Assembly: GCA_964533275.1 (NCBI GenBank)
Contig: CAZHJK010000044.1
Location: 1 to 11,119 of the forward strand
Reading direction: 5' to 3'
DNA length: 11,119 nt
From: CAZHJK01 sp964533275
GTDB lineage: Bacteria > Bacillota > Clostridia > Eubacteriales > Garciellaceae
Position numbers and translations under genes: made by a program. Within the stretch, counting starts at the first letter, position 1; each line of letters begins with the position of its first letter. The notes under the pieces were generated by a model, which saw only the letters and a list, made by a program, of their open reading frames with translations, did no database searches and was not told the origin of the DNA. Positions 1 through 6,790 of this stretch are shown here, in pieces.

Positions 1-2
1 AA

Positions 3-68
3 GTTAGTATTAATGTTGCAAAGGCTGTAGCAGAAGCTGCACGCAAGACTGGTGTTTCATTTCTATAA
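3..68 (+). CDS. Malic enzyme, C-terminal fragment (gene cut by the window edge)
   Basis: An open frame enters from the left edge and ends with TAA at 66-68. It reads VSINVAKAVAEAARKTG followed by VSFL. The 'NVAKAVAEAARKTGVA' ending is characteristic of bacterial NAD(P)-dependent malic enzymes, which oxidatively decarboxylate malate to pyruvate in the cytoplasm. Only 21 residues are visible, so no catalytic residue can be checked and the cofactor preference is unknown. The assignment rests on this tail alone. A T-tailed hairpin 30 bases downstream marks the end of its transcript, so it is not part of the exporter operon that follows on the opposite strand. Confidence 0.6.
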   Translation, partial: VSINVAKAVAEAARKTGVSFL

Positions 69-98
69 TTCTGATATATATTCATTATATCTCTACCT

Positions 99-140
99 AA
101 AAATTCTCTTAGATTACAAACCAATCTAGAGAGAATTTTT
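99..140 (+). terminator. Intrinsic terminator of the malic enzyme gene
   Basis: An inverted repeat pairs AAAAATTCTCTTAGATT (99-115) with AATCTAGAGAGAATTTTT (123-140), with a single bulged base and a 7-base loop. The right arm ends in five T. It lies 31 bases after the malic enzyme stop codon. The A-rich left arm means it could also work on the minus strand. Confidence 0.8.
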
Positions 141-303
141 AGATGCTTTGAACATGATCAAATTATAACATATAACCGTAGTTATTATAATGTACACTAT
201 TTATTTTTTCTGATGAATTAGAACATGAAGAAAGGAAGAGTAATAATATCCAATAAGAGTAAAATATACTAGAATCAAGGGCAAAACATGAAAAACAAGA
301 AGT
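141..303. other. Intergenic stretch with no recognised gene
   Basis: Between the two convergent terminators I see only very short open frames, for example a 15-codon one beginning near 223, without a convincing ribosome site or recognisable product. Nothing functional can be supported here. Confidence 0.5.
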
Positions 304-331
304 AAAAAAGGGGTTTATAGAATAAACCCCT
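304..331 (-). terminator. Intrinsic terminator of the exporter operon
   Basis: A perfect 9-bp stem pairs GGGGTTTAT (310-318) with ATAAACCCC (322-330) around a 3-base loop. On the minus strand it is followed by six T (plus-strand A run 304-309). It sits about 50 bases beyond the stop codon of the last permease gene, converging with the malic enzyme terminator. Confidence 0.85.
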
Positions 332-383
332 ATGCAGCTTTCCTTTATTCACTTATGAAATTGGGTGTAATGTTATCTCTGGA

Positions 384-1553
384 CTAGGCTGCTTCTTTGC
401 TTTTCTTTTTATTTATTACCATAGATATTGCAAATATAGCAATTGCAAAGCCAAGTTGGATCAGCATATGACCATATACGGGAGATAGATGCTCCCAGGT
501 AAAGTTTGACAGGTTCCCAATCATATAATTCGCTGTAGTATACCAATAGGCAGGAGTGAATTTTGCTATTTGTATGGTAGTTTCCCCTAAAAATTCCATT
601 GGCACAAAAACCCCACTTACAAAGGACATTCCTAAGCCTAATATATTGGCAATCCCATGGGTAATATCTATACTTTTTGTTAATGACCCTACAAGATAGG
701 CAATGCTAAGAGCAGCTATAGTAAATGCAATTACATTTAAAGTAAAAAATATTGAGGTTTTATCTAAGGATGACTGACCGTTAAGTATGTTTCCCAATAG
801 TACAAATAATATAATGCAGATAAACGCAAAGGTAATATGACCAAGGATCTGTTGGAATTGAATACTATATAGAGAAATTGGCGAAGAGAGGTTTCTCCTC
901 TTTATATCTAAATTTGTAAAGGAGATCATAATAGAAGAAATTCCTAATATGAGCACAGACAAGATGGCAAATACAAGATAATTTTGGAAGTATATCTGCC
1001 GAGTGTTATCCACCTTATCCACTTCTTCAGAATAAAGATCTACAACTACTTGAATATCTAAATCCTGTGCAATTTTTCCCACCAACTCTTCTGCACTGAT
1101 ATTTTCTATATTATTTCTATATACTCTCGCAGTGTTAAGAAAAGTATTCACAGCCATATCTACATTATGATTAGTCGCTGAATCAGGTACAGTATAACTT
1201 TTAAAGCTGGGGTCCTTCCCATTTAGAAAGTCCTCTGTAAATCCCTTTGGGATGGACAAAATATAGGTAACTTCCCTAAAAAATAATGCATCTTGCATTG
1301 CCTTCTGGGATTCATCTATTTCAATAAATTCAGAGCTTTTTCCTAAATAGGATTTAAACCCTCGCAATAAAAGGGTATCCTCATCATGGTTAATAAAAGC
1401 TGTTCTAACCTTAGTATCCTCAAAAATGCCATCGGTGTTGCCTTGAAAACTTAAGGTAGCCATAATAGTAATGGCAAGGAATACACCTATATAAACCAGT
1501 AGGGTGGGAATTGCTTTTTTTAATAGTTTAAAATATAATTTATAGACTCTCAT
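384..1553 (-). CDS. ABC-2 exporter permease, LnrN-like
   Basis: A 389-residue integral membrane subunit of an ABC exporter; with its partner permease and the ATPase encoded upstream it should form the transport channel in the cell membrane. The layout is that of ABC-2 (ABC2_membrane_3) permeases: one N-terminal membrane segment (about 16-34), a large extracytoplasmic domain (about 38-188), then five C-terminal segments (about 190-212, 235-256, 268-290, 300-318, 364-381) and a basic cytoplasmic tail. The start codon overlaps the end of the preceding permease gene by 14 bases, and an excellent GGAGGAG ribosome site lies inside that gene (about 1560-1567), which points to translational coupling. 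Length and position match LnrN (YfiN) of the B. subtilis linearmycin-resistance exporter. The substrate cannot be read from sequence; the Lnr assignment comes mainly from the five-gene context. Confidence 0.85.
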   Translation of the reverse strand: MRVYKLYFKLLKKAIPTLLVYIGVFLAITIMATLSFQGNTDGIFEDTKVRTAFINHDEDTLLLRGFKSYLGKSSEFIEIDESQKAMQDALFFREVTYILSIPKGFTEDFLNGKDPSFKSYTVPDSATNHNVDMAVNTFLNTARVYRNNIENISAEELVGKIAQDLDIQVVVDLYSEEVDKVDNTRQIYFQNYLVFAILSVLILGISSIMISFTNLDIKRRNLSSPISLYSIQFQQILGHITFAFICIILFVLLGNILNGQSSLDKTSIFFTLNVIAFTIAALSIAYLVGSLTKSIDITHGIANILGLGMSFVSGVFVPMEFLGETTIQIAKFTPAYWYTTANYMIGNLSNFTWEHLSPVYGHMLIQLGFAIAIFAISMVINKKKSKEAA

Positions 1554-2685
1554 ATTTTCTCCTCCTAACCGCTATATAGGCAATAAAGCTAAAAAGAAAT
1601 GTATAACATAACATTAGAGCAATATTCATGATAAATCTACTATTACTTTCATAATAGTATAGACTATAAAAGGCATCAGTTACTAAGTGAGCAGGATTTA
1701 GGTATTGTAAAAAAGGGGTCTTTTTAGTAACGAGATACTTCATATCCACTATCATTAGTCCTGCTAAAAAACTTGAAAACATAACAATAGCTGTAAGAAT
1801 AGAATCTTTAAAATGAGCAGATTTTTTAGCTAAGGTACCCACCATAGCTCCTAAGGTTATTCCAAATGTACATGCCACTAGACAGGTAAGGATTACATAT
1901 AAGAGGTCATTGCCAAAACTAACTTTTAGTCCAAGGATTAGGTAAGCTAATAGAAGCAAGATCCCAATAAAATGTATAGTTAGAGCTGCGGATATATTGC
2001 AAAGCAGCATTTTCATCTTGTGAATAGGGGCTATATTAATCCTTGCCCCCTTCAAGGATAGATCTCCTTGTATAGTTATAATCTCCTTAACACCCCAATA
2101 GCTACCAAATAAGCATGCCATAGCGATAAGGGCATAGAAGTAATTTAAAATGACATCAGGTGGATTTTCCCCCATTGAACCCAAAGAGATATAGTCCATA
2201 GGCTTACTTATATCCTCTAAAACTTTTGAATAGGATTGGGGTTGCAAAGTACCTATACTTTCCACAGTATTTAAGGTCTGACTGTAACTTTCTAAAAATG
2301 ATTTGGCAATGGTTTGTTTAATTCCAGAGGATTTCACCACTAGATTCATGGGATCTCCCGGTTGGATATAGCCTATAATTTTATTATCATTTAATAGGGA
2401 TTTTGCTTCATCAAGATCACATTCCGTCAATTTAAAAAGATTAATGCCATCTCCATTAGTGGATGTTTTAGCTTCTAACATGGAACTTTTAAATTCCTCC
2501 AGGTATTGGTAGTCATCACTTTCAACTAATGCAACTTCTATGGTGTGAAAGCTTTCAGTGTTATATAAATTCCCCAATGCTAAATTAAACAAGGTAGCTA
2601 ATATAATAGGAAATAGAAAAGTCCAAAATACATTGGCTCTATCTCTGCCCAAAATCTTTAGTCTAGTTAAATATAATCTAATCAT
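1540..2685 (-). CDS. ABC-2 exporter permease, LnrM-like
   Basis: A 381-residue ABC-2 permease, the second membrane half of the exporter. One N-terminal membrane segment (about 19-38) precedes an extracytoplasmic domain (about 40-177). Five more segments follow (about 178-198, 228-252, 261-283, 294-315, 353-373), with an Arg/Lys-rich C-terminus. A cytoplasmic loop between the second and third segments (about 200-225) is the usual coupling site for the ATPase. An AGGAGGG ribosome site (2694-2700) immediately follows the ATPase stop codon, 8 bases from the ATG, so the ATPase and both permeases form one transcript. It is a paralogue in architecture of the next gene but not obviously close in sequence, which fits a heterodimeric LnrM/LnrN-type pair. 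Confidence 0.85.
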   Translation of the reverse strand: MIRLYLTRLKILGRDRANVFWTFLFPIILATLFNLALGNLYNTESFHTIEVALVESDDYQYLEEFKSSMLEAKTSTNGDGINLFKLTECDLDEAKSLLNDNKIIGYIQPGDPMNLVVKSSGIKQTIAKSFLESYSQTLNTVESIGTLQPQSYSKVLEDISKPMDYISLGSMGENPPDVILNYFYALIAMACLFGSYWGVKEIITIQGDLSLKGARINIAPIHKMKMLLCNISAALTIHFIGILLLLAYLILGLKVSFGNDLLYVILTCLVACTFGITLGAMVGTLAKKSAHFKDSILTAIVMFSSFLAGLMIVDMKYLVTKKTPFLQYLNPAHLVTDAFYSLYYYESNSRFIMNIALMLCYTFLFSFIAYIAVRRRKYESL

Positions 2686-2700
2686 TTAATCTACCCTCCT

Positions 2701-3633
2701 CTAATCTCGCAACTCTTTGCCAGTTATTTCTAAGAAAACATCATTTAAGGTTGGATGCTCTGTAAATACTTGATTAAATGGAATTTCTTGCGAGGTTAAA
2801 TATTCTAAAATCTGTATTAAATTATTATTACCCTTTGAAGATTTAATGCTTAAGGTGGTGTTATTATATTCTGCTGATAGAACATGGGGCAGTTTTTTTA
2901 ATTCCGCTAATTGGGTTTCCTCCATTTTAAATACTTCAATGGTGATTTTTTCTCCGATAGAAATCATTTCTTTTAATTCCTCATTTGTACCCTTTGCTAT
3001 GATTTTCCCATTATCCATAATAGCAATCCTACTACATAGCTGTTCCGCTTCTTCCATATAATGGGTAGTATAGATTACTGTAGCACCCTGCTTATTTAAT
3101 TCCTTGATTCCTTCTAGGATTTTATTACGACTTTGTGGGTCTACCGCTACAGTGGGTTCATCTAGGATAATCAGCTTTGGTTTGTGTGCTATACCGCATG
3201 CAATATTTAATCTTCGTAGTAACCCCCCACTTAGTTTCTTTGGATAGTACTTCACAAAATCTTCTAATGACACAAAGGCAATTGCCTCTTGAGTAAGCCT
3301 CTTAACTTCATCATTATCCTTCACATAGAGACTACAAAAGTAGGATATATTCTCATATACTGTCAATTCTTCAAAGACTGCTACATTTTGAAATATAACT
3401 CCGATATTCCTCTTAATATCATGGGCATCTGGGTTCATTGCCTTATCAAATATCTCTATATTGCCTTTATCATATTTTAATAATGATAAGATACAATTAA
3501 TGGTTGTAGATTTGCCTGATCCATTGGGACCTAAAAGACCAAATATTTCTCCCTCTTGAATTTCTAAATTCAAATGATCAACGGCTACCAATTGATCATA
3601 ACGCTTTACTAAATTTTTGACATTTACTATCAT
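2701..3633 (-). CDS. ABC exporter ATPase, LnrL-like
   Basis: A 310-residue cytoplasmic ATP-binding subunit that powers the two ABC-2 permeases. All catalytic elements are present: Walker A GPNGSGKST (35-43), Q-loop Gln82, signature LSGG (134-137), Walker B LIILDEP with Asp158 and Glu159, D-loop Asp165, and switch His191. The signature continues LLRRLNIACG, where MKRR is commoner. About 90 residues follow the nucleotide-binding domain; such an extension is usual in drug-export ATPases of the DrrA/LnrL group. The ribosome site AAGGGAG (3641-3647) is 7 bases from the ATG. The gene is first in a minus-strand operon ATPase-permease-permease, transcribed away from a LiaS/NarL-type two-component pair. 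This context and the length match LnrL (YfiL), which exports polyene antibiotics in B. subtilis; the actual substrate here is an inference. Confidence 0.9.
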   Translation of the reverse strand: MIVNVKNLVKRYDQLVAVDHLNLEIQEGEIFGLLGPNGSGKSTTINCILSLLKYDKGNIEIFDKAMNPDAHDIKRNIGVIFQNVAVFEELTVYENISYFCSLYVKDNDEVKRLTQEAIAFVSLEDFVKYYPKKLSGGLLRRLNIACGIAHKPKLIILDEPTVAVDPQSRNKILEGIKELNKQGATVIYTTHYMEEAEQLCSRIAIMDNGKIIAKGTNEELKEMISIGEKITIEVFKMEETQLAELKKLPHVLSAEYNNTTLSIKSSKGNNNLIQILEYLTSQEIPFNQVFTEHPTLNDVFLEITGKELRD

Positions 3634-3671
3634 TGTAATGCTCCCTTCTATTTCTTTGTATTTTTCTATTT

Positions 3672-3700
3672 TATATATTTAATATATAGGATGGAGTTAA
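3672..3700 (-). promoter_or_regulatory. Candidate promoter of the exporter operon
   Basis: On the minus strand TTAACT (plus 3695-3700) and TATATA (plus 3672-3677) are spaced by 17 bp, a sigma-A-like arrangement with a poor -35 box. This places transcription start about 30 bases upstream of the ATPase ATG. A weak -35 is what one expects of a promoter needing an activator. The surrounding DNA is very AT-rich, so other -10 boxes are possible. Confidence 0.4.
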
Positions 3701-3731
3701 TTTATTGTAGTGAAGAGAGTCACAACCTTTA

Positions 3732-3745
3732 ATGACAAATGTCAT
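3732..3745. promoter_or_regulatory. Dyad ATGACA-AA-TGTCAT, candidate response-regulator site
   Basis: A perfect inverted repeat with 6-bp arms and a 2-bp spacer lies just upstream of the candidate exporter promoter, its centre roughly 40 bp upstream of the -35 box. Size and symmetry suit a NarL/LuxR-type dimer such as the response regulator encoded at 5179-5802. Binding is an inference from position and symmetry. Confidence 0.45.
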
Positions 3746-3751
3746 AAGTAT

Positions 3752-3978
3752 TAGTTACCTGGGAACAGTAAAATCAGGGAACAGTAAAACCAGGGAACAG
3801 TAAAACCAGGGAAAGGTAAAAAATTAGTTATCAGTAAAACCTTAGATCCTTCGTTGCAAGCTCCTAGGATGACGATGACAACCGCTTCAGTGTCATACTG
3901 AGCGAAGCGAAATATCTTGGGTTTTGGTTTTTCTGTTCCCTGTTCCCTGTTCCCTTAACTCTGTTCCCTAGCAACTAT
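3752..3978. repeat. Compact palindromic intergenic element with tandem-repeat arms
   Basis: The left arm holds a tandem array of period exactly 16 bp, GGGAACAGTAAAAYCA, with units starting at 3761, 3777, 3793 and a degenerate one at 3809. The right arm holds the complement, CTGTTCCC, in a 7-bp period from 3933 to 3954, and again at 3961-3968. The ends are imperfect inverted repeats: TTAGTTACCTGGGAACAG (3752-3769) matches the complement of 3961-3978 at 14 of 18 positions. The centre (3841-3920) is another palindrome with an inner stem ATGACA/TGTCAT (3875-3880 and 3891-3896). It includes CTGAGCGAAGCGAAATATCT, which closely resembles a short palindromic repeat I know from many unrelated bacterial genomes. 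It encodes no protein; it is a REP/MITE-like element sitting in a divergent promoter region. Confidence 0.75.
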
Positions 3979-3992
3979 CAGCTAATAACTTA

Positions 3993-4021
3993 TTGTAGTA
4001 ATTTAAAATAAATGATATATT
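3993..4021 (+). promoter_or_regulatory. Candidate promoter of the kinase-regulator operon
   Basis: TTGTAG (3993-3998) and TATATT (4016-4021) are separated by 17 bp. Transcription would begin near 4028, downstream of the ATG at 4012, which independently favours the internal start at 4060 for the kinase gene. The region is AT-rich, so this remains tentative. Confidence 0.4.
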
Positions 4022-4059
4022 TAAAAAAGAATAAAATAAATAATATTAAAGGTGAAATT

Positions 4060-5163
4060 ATGCTGGAAATTATGGATAAAATATTGATCTTAATTTTTTG
4101 CACTACATTATACCTAGATAAATTAGGTGTTGAAAATGCTCCTGTATCTATGATTATAATCATTATTTTAAGTTGTCTATGTACTTATTTTGAAAATAGG
4201 AAAATCTATATCACTTCATTGTTTTTATTCACTATTTTATGTACCTTTTTTCCTTTTCTAATCTTGTTTTTACCCTTAATAATATACGATATTTTATATA
4301 CCCAGGATTGGAAATACGGGGCTATTGTGCTAGTGCCCATTATTATAAATCATACTTTTTTTAATTCATCTATGATATTTTTAATAGCATTAATTATTGT
4401 TTTATCCTACATAACAAAATATAAAACCTCCAAAAATAAGAGGTTATTGCAAGAGTATTATACATATAGAGATAGTGCAAAGGAAATGGAAATTTTATTG
4501 GAGGAGAAGAATCACAAATTATTAGAAAATCAGGATAATGAAATTCATATGGCAACATTAAATGAAAGAAATAGGATATCCAAAGAAATCCATGATAATA
4601 TTGGTCATTTAATTTCGCGTTCATTAATTCAAATAGGTGCCCTGCTTACTATAAGTAAGGAGAAAAAGACCAAGGAAGGATTAGAGCTTCTACAAAGTTC
4701 TTTATCAGAAGGAATGGATAGCATACGCTCTAGTATTCATAACCTTCATGATGAATCTATTGATTTATATTCAGCTATAGACAGCTTGGTAAAGGATTTT
4801 TCCTTTTGTTCCATAAGCTTTGACTATAATATACAGACCCCTCCAGCTATTAATCTTAAGTATTTATTTATAACAACCATAAAGGAAGCATTAGCGAACA
4901 TAATGAAACATTCTAATGGAACAAATGTTTCAATAATACTTACTGAGCACCCTATTATGTATCAATTAATAATTTACGATAATGGCGTATTATCAGAAAC
5001 AGAGAAAAGTAAAGTTGATGAAATAAATAGAAATATTTCTAAAAATGAAGGCATGGGATTAAGAAATATTGTAGAAAGAGTTCAGGGATTTGATGGGATT
5101 ATTAAATTTTCTGGAGAAAAGGGATTTAAAATCTTTATTACCATTCCTATCACTAAAGCCTAG
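4060..5163 (+). CDS. Membrane sensor histidine kinase, LnrJ/LiaS-type
   Basis: A 367-residue sensor kinase that should autophosphorylate on His178 and pass the phosphate to the adjacent response regulator. About the first 120 residues form some five hydrophobic segments with no sizeable outside loop, so a membrane-dissolved or membrane-perturbing signal is likely. A short coiled linker leads to the HisKA_3 dimerisation domain (ERNRISKEIHDNIGH, His178). The HATPase_c domain has its N-box at Asn280 (KEALANIMKHSN), a G1 box YDNG (Asp307) and a G2 region EGMGLRNIVERV. An upstream in-frame ATG at 4012 would add 16 residues but has no ribosome site; the ATG at 4060 is preceded by AAAGGTG (4048-4054) and is preferred. 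The stop codon overlaps the ribosome site of the regulator gene. Context matches LnrJ of B. subtilis. Confidence 0.88.
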   Translation: MLEIMDKILILIFCTTLYLDKLGVENAPVSMIIIIILSCLCTYFENRKIYITSLFLFTILCTFFPFLILFLPLIIYDILYTQDWKYGAIVLVPIIINHTFFNSSMIFLIALIIVLSYITKYKTSKNKRLLQEYYTYRDSAKEMEILLEEKNHKLLENQDNEIHMATLNERNRISKEIHDNIGHLISRSLIQIGALLTISKEKKTKEGLELLQSSLSEGMDSIRSSIHNLHDESIDLYSAIDSLVKDFSFCSISFDYNIQTPPAINLKYLFITTIKEALANIMKHSNGTNVSIILTEHPIMYQLIIYDNGVLSETEKSKVDEINRNISKNEGMGLRNIVERVQGFDGIIKFSGEKGFKIFITIPITKA

Positions 5164-5178
5164 GAGGCGATTTATGCT

Positions 5179-5802
5179 ATGAAGGTGTTTATTGTTGATG
5201 ATGATAATATAGTATGTTCTTCTTTAAAGATTATACTAGAGGCGGAAGAAGATATTTCGGTGGTAGCTATAGAAAATAGTGGAGAGGCGGCTACTAAAGG
5301 TTATGATCATTTTATGCCGGATGTACTTCTTATGGACATTCGAATGTCAAATATGTCAGGATTAGAAGCAGGAGAAATAATCTTAAATAAACATCCACAA
5401 GCTAAAATATTATATCTTACTACATTTTTAGATGATGATTATATAATTAAGGCACTGAGTATGGGAGCTAAGGGGTATATGCTGAAACAGGATTTTGGAA
5501 GCATAGTTCCTGCAATAAAAGCAATATATTCTGGTCAAAATGTATATGGCAATGAAATTATCACCAAGATTCCCGACCTAATGAACTACAATCGTAAAAA
5601 TAGCTCCTATAAACAAAATGGTATTACCGAAAAGGAATATACCATTATCCAAAGGATAGCTGAGGGTCTTTCTAATAGGGAAATTTCAGAGCAGCTATAT
5701 CTAAGTGAAGGAACCATAAGGAATTATATAAGCTCCATACTAGAGAAGCTAGAACTAAGGGATAGAACCCAGATAGCAGTAGACTACTATAAGAGGAAGT
5801 AA
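5179..5802 (+). CDS. NarL/LuxR-type response regulator, LnrK-like
   Basis: A 207-residue transcription factor that should receive phosphate from the upstream kinase and bind DNA. The receiver domain (about 1-118) has the acidic pocket Asp7-Asp8, phosphoacceptor Asp53 (LLMDIRMSNMSG), Thr81 and Lys103. The C-terminal LuxR-type helix-turn-helix (about 145-200) contains the expected GLSNREISEQLYLSEGTIRNY core. TAGGAGG (5161-5167) serves as ribosome site; the ATG at 5179 is 11 bases away, slightly far. A closer ATG at 5174 gives only the two-codon frame ATG-CTA-TGA, which overlaps the true start. Kinase and regulator form a tight operon divergent from the exporter, their most probable target. Confidence 0.9.
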   Translation: MKVFIVDDDNIVCSSLKIILEAEEDISVVAIENSGEAATKGYDHFMPDVLLMDIRMSNMSGLEAGEIILNKHPQAKILYLTTFLDDDYIIKALSMGAKGYMLKQDFGSIVPAIKAIYSGQNVYGNEIITKIPDLMNYNRKNSSYKQNGITEKEYTIIQRIAEGLSNREISEQLYLSEGTIRNYISSILEKLELRDRTQIAVDYYKRK

Positions 5803-5858
5803 ATGCTAATAATATTAATGTTATTCTGCGTTGCTTGTCGCAATGAATGATTATATAG

Positions 5859-5871
5859 TACCCTTAGGGTA
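5859..5871. promoter_or_regulatory. Small dyad TACCC-TTA-GGGTA before the XRE gene
   Basis: A perfect 5-bp inverted repeat lies 18 bases upstream of the XRE start codon and just before its ribosome site AAGGAGGGG. It could be an autoregulatory operator or a leader hairpin. Its short size means it could also be chance. Confidence 0.25.
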
Positions 5872-5889
5872 AGTTAAGGAGGGGAAAAT

Positions 5890-6330
5890 ATGTTTAGTGA
5901 GAATCTTAAAAATCTTCGCAAGCAAAAGGGACTTTCCCAAGAAGAACTTGCAGAACGATTGCATGTTGTTCGGCAGACTATTTCTAAATGGGAAAAAGGT
6001 CTTTCTATACCTGACGCAAATCTTCTTATTCGGATTGCCGAAATTTTTGAAACATCTGTGAGTACACTTCTTGGTGATACAGTGGAACAATCTGAGGATA
6101 GTAATAAAGTTGCTGAAAAGTTGGAACAGCTTAATATGCTATTAGCGGAAAGAAATAGACGCAGTCGTCGTATTTGGAAAGTGGTTAAAATTACCTTGAT
6201 TTCTATTGCTACGATAATAGGATTATTATTTATATTATCCATCTCAGCATTTAGACTTTATACTACTAATGCTGGTAGTATAGAACAATCTGAAACCGTA
6301 GAAGAATATAATGAACCTATAAAAAAATAA
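5890..6330 (+). CDS. XRE-family regulator with C-terminal membrane anchor
   Basis: A 146-residue protein with a Cro/C1-type helix-turn-helix at about 4-58 (LSQEELAERLHVVRQTISKWEKG is the recognition part). A charged helical linker (about 65-97, rich in Glu, Lys, Arg), one membrane segment (about 99-121) and a short acidic tail (122-146), probably outside the cell, follow. Such membrane-tethered XRE proteins are common in Firmicutes, often regulating an adjacent membrane protein gene. The strong AAGGAGGGG ribosome site is well placed. Codons 102-146, the stop and the next 11 bases occur again, base for base, at 8242-8390. The gene lies 87 bases after the response regulator with no clear terminator between, so read-through is possible. 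The signal and target are unknown. Confidence 0.85.
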   Translation: MFSENLKNLRKQKGLSQEELAERLHVVRQTISKWEKGLSIPDANLLIRIAEIFETSVSTLLGDTVEQSEDSNKVAEKLEQLNMLLAERNRRSRRIWKVVKITLISIATIIGLLFILSISAFRLYTTNAGSIEQSETVEEYNEPIKK

Positions 6331-6341
6331 AATTTCAATAA
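6193..6341 (+). repeat. 149-bp perfect direct repeat, copy 1
   Basis: This is the 3' third of the membrane-anchored XRE gene plus 11 bases after its stop codon. It is identical to 8242-8390 with no mismatch or gap by eye, at an offset of 2049 bases in the same orientation. This copy is in its native reading frame and is presumably the source. Confidence 0.95.
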
Positions 6342-6394
6342 CAGGATATTGATTAGGACTAAGAAGTTTATAATTATTGTCAGGAGATGTCTAT

Positions 6395-6631
6395 ATGAAA
6401 AAGGCAAGGCATATTATCGTAGGTATAGTTTCTACTACATATTTAATACTTTTACTTATGAAAATTGATATTCCTCGTAATATTTTTATTGTTTTACTTG
6501 GGATAATAATTATAAGCCAAGCAATAGATGAATGGAATAAATATAAAGAGACCAAAAATAAAATACATTTGCTTATTCCTATTATTCTATTATTAGTTAT
6601 TATTTTTGTGGTTTTTAGTTTATTGAATTAA
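6395..6631 (+). CDS. Small membrane protein with three hydrophobic segments
   Basis: A 78-residue hydrophobic protein; I do not recognise a family. Predicted membrane segments lie at about 5-22, 28-44 and 58-77, with a charged loop DEWNKYKETKNK (about 45-56) between the last two. The ATG at 6395 is chosen because CAGGAG (6381-6386) lies 8 bases upstream; an in-frame TTG at 6377 would place that ribosome site inside the gene. It follows the membrane-anchored XRE gene by 64 bases on the same strand, so the two are probably expressed together, and the regulator may control it. No function can be assigned. Confidence 0.7.
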   Translation: MKKARHIIVGIVSTTYLILLLMKIDIPRNIFIVLLGIIIISQAIDEWNKYKETKNKIHLLIPIILLLVIIFVVFSLLN

Positions 6632-6646
6632 ATGATGTATTAATTT

Positions 6647-6732
6647 ATAGATTATTAGCACCAACGGGTGAACAGGGCTGGTCCACCCATACAATCTATC
6701 TCATAGGTAGGGGCAAACGACTCTGTTTGCCC
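6647..6732. repeat. GC-rich folded intergenic element (REP-like)
   Basis: Three nested or adjacent stems sit in an otherwise AT-rich gap. ATAGATT (6647-6653) pairs with AATCTAT (6693-6699). Inside it, GGGTGAAC (6666-6673) pairs with GTCCACCC (6681-6688) with one mismatch. Immediately after comes a perfect 8-bp stem, GGGCAAAC (6711-6718) with GTTTGCCC (6725-6732). The last motif, in the form AGGGGCAAAC...GTTTGCCC, resembles dispersed palindromic repeats of other bacterial genomes. A following GGGGTTTT could make it a weak terminator for the plus-strand small membrane protein gene. Confidence 0.6.
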
Positions 6733-6790
6733 GGGGTTTTACGACGCATAGTTTATCTTTGCCATTTCTCTTTATAAGGGTCAGTTCACT

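Noticed and set aside
2846..3480. Plus-strand open frames opposite the ABC ATPase gene
   Set aside because: They are antisense shadows of a gene with complete ATPase motifs and have no ribosome sites or recognisable products.
3761..3820. Regular 16-bp repeats as a CRISPR array
   Set aside because: The period is only 16 bp with no room for distinct spacers, and no cas gene is present; it is a tandem repeat within a palindromic element.
4012..4059. Upstream ATG as the start of the histidine kinase
   Set aside because: No ribosome site precedes it, the likely transcription start is downstream of it, and the added residues are charged and low-complexity; the ATG at 4060 has AAAGGTG.
5803..5889. 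A terminator between the response regulator and the XRE gene
   Set aside because: Only a short GTTGC/GCAAT-type hairpin and a 5-bp dyad are seen, neither followed by a T run.
5851..6242. Two minus-strand frames opposite the membrane-anchored XRE gene
   Set aside because: Antisense to a clear helix-turn-helix gene with a strong ribosome site.
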